A model generated the notes under the pieces. That model was not told where the DNA came from, did no database searches, and was given only the letters and a program-made list of their open reading frames with translations. This document shows, in pieces, positions 56,085-64,000 of a DNA stretch of 64,000 nucleotides. Origin of the DNA: Antedon mediterranea (taxonomy: Eukaryota > Echinodermata > Crinoidea > Comatulida > Antedonidae); the NCBI RefSeq assembly GCF_964355755.1, contig NC_092670.1, positions 30,305,795 through 30,369,794 of the forward strand, read 5' to 3'. Made by a program: the position numbers and the translations under genes. How positions within the stretch are numbered: position 1 is the stretch's first letter; every line of letters starts with the position of its first letter.

Positions 56085-59060
56085 CAGAGTACTGCAATAG
56101 GGTTGGTGCAAATCTGTCCATAATAGGTTACTTTTCTGTCCATAATAGGGGACTTTCTGTCCATAATAGGGACTAGAGGGCGCTGTTGTTTGTCCATAAT
56201 AGGTAACTTTCATAATTGGCTGTCCAAAATAGGTGACTTTTTGTCCACAATACTAGGGCCTAGGCCTATAGGCTAGTTTATTGGAGTAGTGCGCCATCCA
56301 TTGTGTTGTCCATAATAGGTGATTTTGTTGGCGTACTCGTACATACGTAGTTTATTTCGCGAGTAGAATTAATAGTATTATTAGTTAATACTAATTTGCT
56401 TTCTCTTCAGACTTCGAGGCTACCTAGGCCTAGCTAGTAGGAGGCCTAGGCCTAATTAGTATAATTATTTAAGTCTCTCTAGCCTCTAGGCCTAGCCTAG
56501 GCTAGTCCTGTTTTAGTTAGGCTACCTCAGTCAGGCCTAGGCCTAGTACTACTACTAGCTTAGCTGGAGTCCATTTGTTATTGTCCACTAATGAAATGTG
56601 AGCTTTTTTTTTTCTAAGCCTACCTTACAGCAGGGGAGGAATACAAATGAAATGGGCTCATATTAGGTAGATAGGTTTCCTACTACAAACAACTAGGCCT
56701 AGGCCTATCCTCATTATCTGTTTTTTTATTATTTTATTTTTTTAATATGAATATTTTACATACTAGGGCCTAGGCCTACTCGTAACTATACTGCCTAACT
56801 GCAGGTCAGGTCTGGCGGACTAGTCATTATACAGTCTTTTACTAATACCACTGCCACCACCGCCCACTGCACTACTAGGCTATACTTTTTTTTAAAATTA
56901 TATTTTGAATGAATGAGTCTTATCCAGACAGTTCGGACAGTTAGTAGGTTGGCAGTATAGTAGAGCCAGAGCTATTGTTACTGTATGTTATTAATTATGT
57001 CATCTATTTAAATCTCAATTTTTCCCATATTTTTTGCATGTATCAAAGATTGTGTACAGTGTATCTTCTGATCAATGTTATAGTACAGTAGCATGGACAT
57101 TTCTATTAACTAGGGTAAGTAACAGATAGGCCCAACTTACAATTAAAGAATAATACTTTACATACAACCCACTAGGCCTACATCTTTTAGGACATTTTTC
57201 AATATGACCAAGATACTGTAAAATCAAAAGAAGAAGCCTATTTAGAAAAAGTATTTGTTTGCAAAAGTAATCTTCGGAAAAGAAGGATACAATTTAGTCA
57301 AACATTTTCAGAGAGACAAACTGAATTTTATCAGTACCGTAGTAGAAAAACTGACAATACATGAAAATTTATTTTTAACATTCTGATTTGAAATATTCTA
57401 TTCATTTGAATTGCTAAGAAATTAAAAGTAGATATTTTTTTTTTTATTTCCATTCATTATAAACATTACAATCACAGTACAAAGAATAGATAAATCCACT
57501 AACAAATTCATGCAGACAATATTTCAAAATTTAATTGAATGTTATATTATTAAAGCATTCATTCAATAAAGCATTTGTCTTTAAAACATTTAATATCAGT
57601 TTTCATATAGTGAGTATGGTAATAATTGACTCTAACAACTGGTATAAACTTAAATTTAGTAAAACAATCCTACATATCTTTTTTTTAAATGCAATAAAAT
57701 ATTTAAACATAACTGTTTCCCACCATACAACATGAAAATTTGTCTCAGCATTACTAAGATTGAAGTTTCTTGCATTATACAATACCTTTTTTTTTATTAT
57801 AGGCATACAGGTGTTTGATATTCTGCTCATATACAGTATGCTGCTGAAATGAAAAAGTACATCACTTCAACATATTATTTTTGATCATAATCATCGATCA
57901 ATAATTATAGTAATAAACATAATCATTATGGTGCATTTTATTTATCCTTGCTATTTTTTAAATTGTAGTTTAACCATGTTTTTACACTTTTAAAAATAAT
58001 ATAATTCAGTATTTTTTAAATGTGATTTAGATTTTGAATAAACTGTTCTGAATACAGAACAAAGGTGTTGATTGTACACTGCGTGTATGTAAACTTGATT
58101 TATTGTCGTATTTCTTATTAGTATTAAACATTAAAATTGATTCATTTAATTAAACAATATAATAAATGGATGAGATGTGCTGCTGTTGATCCACTTTAGA
58201 CTGGGATGGTTTGTCATTGAGCTATGTGGATCCAGAATTTTGAAATAGGGGAGGACCTAAAATGACGAAATGAAGTGCTGAACTGTGATGTCTTTTTCAA
58301 TATTAAATTGATTTTCATTATTACTGTTAACAAAACAAAATAAGTCCAAAGAAAAAAAAATACAACAATACATTGAAACACCAATGCATTTATAAAAATA
58401 ACAGTTTACATTTCATTATCTTAAAAAAATAAAACTTTATCAATATTATTATTAGAGTATTATGGGGTATTTTTTATTTTTGTAAAAGAACGTGTGGGTT
58501 CGTTTGGTGATTTATTTAAACTTGCAATAGTATGGTAAGTTGTGTAATGTCTGTCCGTACTATCAAACCTAAAATGAAGTTCAAATTAAATTATTTGTTG
58601 CTGAATAAATTTCACATTTCATTATTATTAGTGGACAATAACAAATGGACTAGGCCTAGGCTAGTAGGCCTATAGAGGTAGCCTAACTAACAGGACTAGC
58701 CTAGGCCTATAGGCAAGAGAGACTTAAATATTTATACTAATTAGGCCTCCTAGGTAGCCTCGAAGTCTGAACAGAAAGCAAATTAGTATTACTTCTACTC
58801 GCGAAATAAACTACGTACGTACGAGTACGCAAAAAAAAATCACCTATTATGGACAACACAATGGATGGCGCACTACTCCAATAAACTCGCCTATTGTGGA
58901 CAAAAAGTCACCTATTTTGGACAGCCAATTATGAAAGTCACCTATTATGGACAAACAACAGCGCCCTCTAGTCCCTATTATGGACAGAAAGTAACCTATT
59001 ATGGACAGAAAAGTAACCTATTATGGACAGATTTCACCAACCCCGCTCGAGTACTGCGCA
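56085..59060. mobile_element. 3-kb long inverted repeat with GTCCATAATAGG tandem arms, abutting DPY19L
   Basis: Left arm about 56085-56605, right arm about 58610-59060. Shared inverted blocks include TGTCCATAATAGGTNAC (about seven copies per arm), GGGACTAGAGGGCGCTGTTG, GAGTAGTGCGCCATCCATTG, CTTCAGACTTCGAGGCTACC and CCATTTGTTATTGTCCACTA. The spacer of about 2 kb shows no transposase. The right arm ends about 70 bp before the ATG of the DPY19L gene. Confidence 0.85.
56606..58609. other. Spacer of the 3-kb inverted repeat
   Basis: AT-rich and without recognisable genes or transposase motifs. AGGCCTA motifs are frequent to 57180. A diverged GGATCCAGAATTTTG repeat lies near 58229. Confidence 0.4.
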
Positions 59061-59128
59061 CATTTTTTCGGGGAGAAATTGGTAAACTCCAGAGGGAGTG
59101 TTCTATCTGATCAGCGCGTAATGCAAAA

Positions 59129-62100
59129 ATGGCTCCGAAACAGAGAATACTGAAAGATAGATCGCGGTCCCAAAAAAGTGATGTTGTTGGAGGAAAAGGG
59201 CATAAAACAAAAGATAAATTTACCAAGTTAAATGGAAAAACATTTAAGAGCTCACATCTGCAAGATATGTTTAATGGAAAAATGGCGCTTGTACTTTTTA
59301 TCGGTGAGTAAATTAATTGTAGGCAACGTGTGTCGCTGTGTAACCCTGCTGTCTGTGTGGTGGTGTTTTTTGCTGGCTGGATTGTTTAACCGGAAATATA
59401 TTATCCGGGAAGATGGGCTAGGCCTAGGCCTTATGCCTCTTTAGCCATTGCTATGTCTGTTATCTATTAAAAGGACTAGGCTAGGCCTTGGCCTGGTCTA
59501 GGAAAAAAACAATTTTGAAAGACAATATAGCCTAGGCCTACACCTAGCTAGGCCTAGCCAGGCCAGGCTAATTAATTGTACGCCGTTAATTGTAATAATA
59601 ATAATAATTGTATTTGATATTAATTATTATTAACCTTACTTGGCAAATTGGTATAAATAGGTATAGCCTAGGTATCCTACATTGATAAATAATACAAGTA
59701 ATAATATTATTTATTAATTATGCACTTTTTAATTGTATGATGCACTATATAGCCTAGAACCCTGAAAGAGGTCATGGGTAGGCTACATCTTTTACAAAAA
59801 ATTAGTAAAAAAAAACACCTGAACTCGATGTCAATGAACAATGCAATTCAACATTCAAATTCATTCCAGGATGACATAGCGACTCAAATAAGTCTGTCAC
59901 TGTCATTCCTCATCCCTCATGACAACACATAATAATTTCATAACGTGTATAACATAACAATTTTACAATCAATAACAAATTTAACAATCAGTTGACGGCA
60001 GTAGTCAATAACAAGAATATACAAAGCATTCTTTAACAAAAATTACATTAATAATTAATATATGGCGTAATATCGTTGGGTGTTTGCTTGGGTTTTTAAT
60101 GATGTTTTAGTTTTTACTTGAATGTAAAAAATGTTTTAAAGCAGATATATTTATATACAGTACTGCGATTTTTACAGGTGTGGTTCCATAACATTGGGTC
60201 ATGTACTGTAGGCCTACTTTGATGAAATGTTTACTAGAATAGTCTAGTAAACAGCACTCTTCTATAACAACAGTGTTGTCGGTTCCTTAAAGAATAAAAG
60301 TATAAATAGTGTTTAAATTTGTAATGTCTATTATAAGCATACTATTATTTTGTTTGACAAGAATTGGGCAATTTCAAAGTGCACAAGACTATCATTCCTT
60401 GTGCAATTTCAAAGTGGTGGCATAACACAGTATTAGGCCTACTCATCAAATCAATCTAAAACAAGTATTTTATTTCTTCACAGCATGTGTAGCTGGATTA
60501 CTGAACAGGTAAAAATAATTATTTACTCTTCTTAAGTCTTACTATATTACTACAAGGCTAGCTATGCCTACAGTAGGCCAGTTTGCTGTTTAGTTTAATA
60601 CTGTTTTACAGGGTATAATAACAATTAATCTTTCAAAACTGTTTTAAAATTTTTTTTAAAGGACAATTTACTATAAATCCTTCCAAAGCCAATCATCAAA
60701 TATTAGCTTTATAAGAAGTAAACTATGATATAATAGGCCTACATTAAAAATAATTTGATAACAATAAAAACTAAAAATGTTATTATTATTTAATTTAAAA
60801 AAAGCCCCTCAGTGATTTTTGTTAAATTAAGTTGTTTATATGTCTTAAGCGAAATCATTATTTTTGTAAATTATTTTTAGTGTTAGAATAAGAGAATAGC
60901 TACAAAATAGCCTAGGTTATTTTACGTTTGATTTTTTCATTTTTATTTTTCATGTTTTTGAGTACAGTACATCTTTAATCAAACAAAGTGCAAATCAATG
61001 CAGTGCACAGACTCAAAATAATTCCTAATAATGAATACCCTTACAAACACTTTCCTCTATTTGAATAATTATTCAATCATGCTATGACAAAAGAAAAAGA
61101 ACAACCCTTTAAAGAATATGTAACTTAATACATTATTACCAGTAATAATGCCATGTAACAGATTGCAGTGTATATTGACACAGTACAGGTTTTTATTGAG
61201 AACCAATTTCCTCACAGCTCATCATAGCAACAGATGTTATATTATTATCTAAAATAAATGCTTTTAGAAATCTGGTTTATGTACAGTATTAAAGCAACAT
61301 AGGTGTAAATTGCAATCTTACTACAAATCCTATATTATTACAGTATTCATATAGAGTAATAATAAACACACTTTTACAATATAATATATATATATATATA
61401 CATACACTGATGAAGGGCTAGTGTTGCCCGAAAGTGAAAGCTTTTACTTTATCGTTTTGATTTAGCTTTTTTTTTTTGTATCTCCATTGAGATCCAGCCA
61501 CTGATACCCACAGCATTGTCATTTTTTCAGTAATTTGGATTTATAATATTCGTCGGCATGGTGAAACACTGGTAGTAGTACGTAAACTTATAAAGAAAGT
61601 TTGTAAACTTGCCATCAAAGATCTCCAATTTAATTACACTATGTCCTACCTTCTTTAACAAGTACTGAATTTCAGTTGTTTACCAGTTTAAATGCCCTGG
61701 TTGCAACCGTGACTATATTGGTTTCTTACTAGAGTAAATGAACATTCTAAGTTTACCTATAGTGTCATTTTTAACCATATTAGTTTTAAAACTTCACAAT
61801 TTGCCAGTTGAATTTAAAACATTAATTTATCCATACATAAAAATAACTGACAGCTCTAATAATTTATTACTCAAAAAGGCCTTAGCCATTAACCACTACA
61901 AACCATCATTGAATTGTGGTTTAAGAGCTTCATAAGAGCTAAAATTGTTTATCTGACTTTTACTTGTGTGTCTGCTGCCTTTGTTTTGATTTTCTTTGTA
62001 ACACCCTATATGGCTAATTGTTTATATCTCATTTACATGTTTATGCCATGTCATGGACTAATATAATAGGTCCATGCTTGCATAGCACTGAAGTTATAAT

Positions 62101-63955
62101 TGTCTGCCTTTGTCTTTATTGTTCATTCCTGATGTTTATCAAAATAATAAAGATCAAAACGTTGAATCATGTTATTTGGAATGAGGTAGTTTTATACTAG
62201 ATTTTCTTTGAGGAGTTAGTTTATGTTTTTTTTTCTGATCTCATCATATTTCAACTTTTCAAAAAAAAAAAAAATTTTCATTGTTATTACAGTAAACAAA
62301 AATAGAAAGGATCATCATTAAATGTTTGAATTGTATCACATTCGTCAAGTAATCTGTGATGTATAAACAAGAAATTGACTTTTATTATTTAAACAAAAAC
62401 TAAAATCATTATGTTGCTACATCATAATGTATACTATTTAGAGGGAAAGATACCTTCGTTCGTTATACACATATGCTACTATCAAAATATAAAAAAAAAA
62501 ACAGAATTGTTCTGTAATTTAACAACATTTCACTACAATTAACTAATTTCAAATACATTTATTAGAATATAATTAAAACAATGTGTAAAAAATATTAGTT
62601 TGATATCAGTGATTAGATCAATTATTGGTCTTATTGGACTGGTCTGATTCCCATTGGAAAGATTGAATTAAAGTTTAAGCTTTATTTACCTCCGCCAAGG
62701 AGGTATATGTAATCGGTCGCGTGTGTTTGTTTGTTTGTTAGCAGGATTACTCAAAATGTAATTACAAGATCTTTCCCAAAATAAAAATACAGATTGATAT
62801 GTGGTTAAGGACCACTCCATTAAATTTTGGAGGCAATCCAGACCATGGTCCTAATTCTGGACCACTTTTTAAAATTATTTTCAGACTTGCTAGTGTTAAA
62901 AGATAAGACAGAAATTTCAAAAGCCGGTGAGCAACAAGTAAACTAAAGTTGTATTGTCTCTAGAACTACTTGTCCAAAAAACTTCATTTGTGTACAAGAG
63001 GAAAGAATTATATGTTGTGATTTGTAATTTTAAAACATAATTACATTTAATGTACAAGTTTTTTGTTGCGAGTAGTTTAAAAACCCTATTTCTTTTCAAA
63101 TTCACACACAGCATTAAGACACACACAAATATATATTAAAGAACATTAATTCTAAACCGCCCGGTGATATACTGAAATTTAATTAATTAATTTGATATAT
63201 ATATATTTTTTCCCGAAGAAATCTTATATAGGAGAATTTTACATTAGGCGGAGGTATGCACTCTCGGAGTGGCTTTCTAGTTTTATTAAATAATTATTTA
63301 ATAATAATTAAAAAAAATAAATATATATGTTTGGGCAACAGTAATATTTATGAATAATCATTTTTATAATTTTATTTCAGTGCTCATGTTTCTTCTATGT
63401 TTGAAAATGATCGTTTCTTCTCGCATCTGTCAGACATGGAGAGAGAAATGACCTTCCGTACCGAAATGGTAATAGGATAAGTGGTTGGAATTATTATTAA
63501 TAAGGGATAAAGTTCAGATGTCTGTAGCAATTTGGGCAAGAGCCATACTTTAATTTAACCAGTTATGTATAAAAATAACCTCTGTTTTAAAAAAGGAATG
63601 CATAATAAATTTATATAAAATAATTTATAGAAAAATAACTTTAATAAAAGTGCAAAATGTCCTATTCAAACAAATTATGATTTTAATAATCTTCATTAGT
63701 CAAGATTATTGAGCACTGTCAGACATACAGTAGTGTACAGTATCATTGTACAGTCCTCACTCCTCTAACATATTATGTTAGGAGGAGTGAGTGACAATAC
63801 TATTTCATTTAATACAGGGTCTGTACTATTCATACTACAAGACAATCATAGAAGCACCATCATTCATGGATGGTATGTGGTTAGTTATGAAAGACAATGT
63901 TACAGAATTTCCCAACACTATCAATGTTTTAAAACGATTCAACCTTTATCCAGAA
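59129..63955 (+). CDS. DPY19L1: DPY19-like C-mannosyltransferase, first four exons, runs off the window
   Basis: DPY19 enzymes are multipass ER proteins that attach mannose by a C-C bond to tryptophan in WxxW/C motifs, as in thrombospondin repeats, using dolichol-phosphate mannose. Exons 59129-59303, 60484-60508, 63381-63468 and 63818-63955 join in phase to 142 residues; the donor at 63956 shows the gene continues. The N-terminus ([18 protein letters not shown]) is basic and cytosolic in appearance. A first membrane segment runs across exons 1-2 ([16 protein letters not shown]). The luminal stretch carries the family hallmark [30 protein letters not shown] and [10 protein letters not shown], then [13 protein letters not shown]. 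The acidic residues of the [10 protein letters not shown] region lie where the catalytic glutamate was mapped in worm DPY-19. Which paralogue (L1, L3 or L4) it is cannot be fixed from this part. An inverted repeat ends just upstream. Confidence 0.93.
61376..61520 (+). mobile_element. Possible retroelement fragment in DPY19L intron 2
   Basis: After an AT microsatellite, CTGATGAAGGGCTAGTGTTG and CCCGAAAGTGAAAGC resemble the short conserved stretch near ends of Penelope-like and some other retroelements. No protein remains. Confidence 0.35.
62688..63276 (+). mobile_element. CCTCCGCC-ended repeat, copy 3, in DPY19L intron 2
   Basis: It runs from ACCTCCGCCAAGGAGGTATA to GGCGGAGGTATGCACTCTCG and GGAGTGGCTTT. 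The core matches the copies at 11885 and 31090, with a local AT-rich insertion near 63150-63210. It ends about 105 bp before the acceptor of exon 63381. Confidence 0.9.
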
Positions 63956-64000
63956 GTAAGTCATGGAATATTTTTGAATTTTCAACTTTTATTAATGGAA

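Overview
This window is nuclear DNA of an intron-rich animal. It is AT-rich, its genes are split into small exons with standard GT-AG junctions, and the conserved proteins are metazoan: a J-domain chaperone, a spliceosomal DEAD-box helicase, a DPY19 C-mannosyltransferase and a probable sperm/cilium microtubule protein. The foldback and MITE content, the AACGTT-type arrays and the abundant AGGCCTAGG-like palindromes resemble marine invertebrate deuterostomes, most likely an echinoderm. That taxonomic guess is an inference; no rRNA or mitochondrial marker is present.

Genes, left to right. (1) 981-11012, minus: a complete DNAJB6-type Hsp40 of 9 coding exons and 228 residues. (2) About 17130-19588, plus: exons of an unrecognised Lys/Glu-rich gene, apparently broken by two transposons and by frame disruptions. 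(3) 29050-40540, plus: complete PRP28/DDX23, 14 exons and 793 residues, with all helicase motifs. (4) 47627-52093, minus: a 6-7 exon gene with IPxYxGY/H motifs, probably a sperm/axonemal microtubule inner protein of the SPMIP7/SPATA48 kind. (5) 59129-63955, plus: the first four exons of a DPY19L gene that runs off the right edge. I joined the exons by hand and every junction keeps phase, except for one alternative acceptor in DNAJB6 and the tentative last exon of gene 4. The genes have unrelated housekeeping or cilium roles (chaperone, splicing, ER glycosylation) and do not form a pathway.

Most of the remainder is mobile DNA with unusual structure: foldback elements, several with tandem arrays inside their inverted arms; two families with 9-bp target duplications; MITEs; a 6.3-kb element with CCCAGTGGGCA ends and AACGTT arrays; three copies of a CCTCCGCC-ended repeat; and one truncated CR1/L2-type retrotransposon. 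Several insertions are nested, so their relative age can be read. The clearest cases are a roughly 1.1-kb foldback element whose empty target is preserved in a second copy of its host repeat; a MITE inside a coding exon with a TAA duplication; and two opposite copies of one transposon in introns 1 and 3 of PRP28.

I found no prokaryotic-type operon, CRISPR array, rRNA gene or convincing functional tRNA. Copy numbers, element ends and family names come from reading by eye and need dot-plots and database searches.
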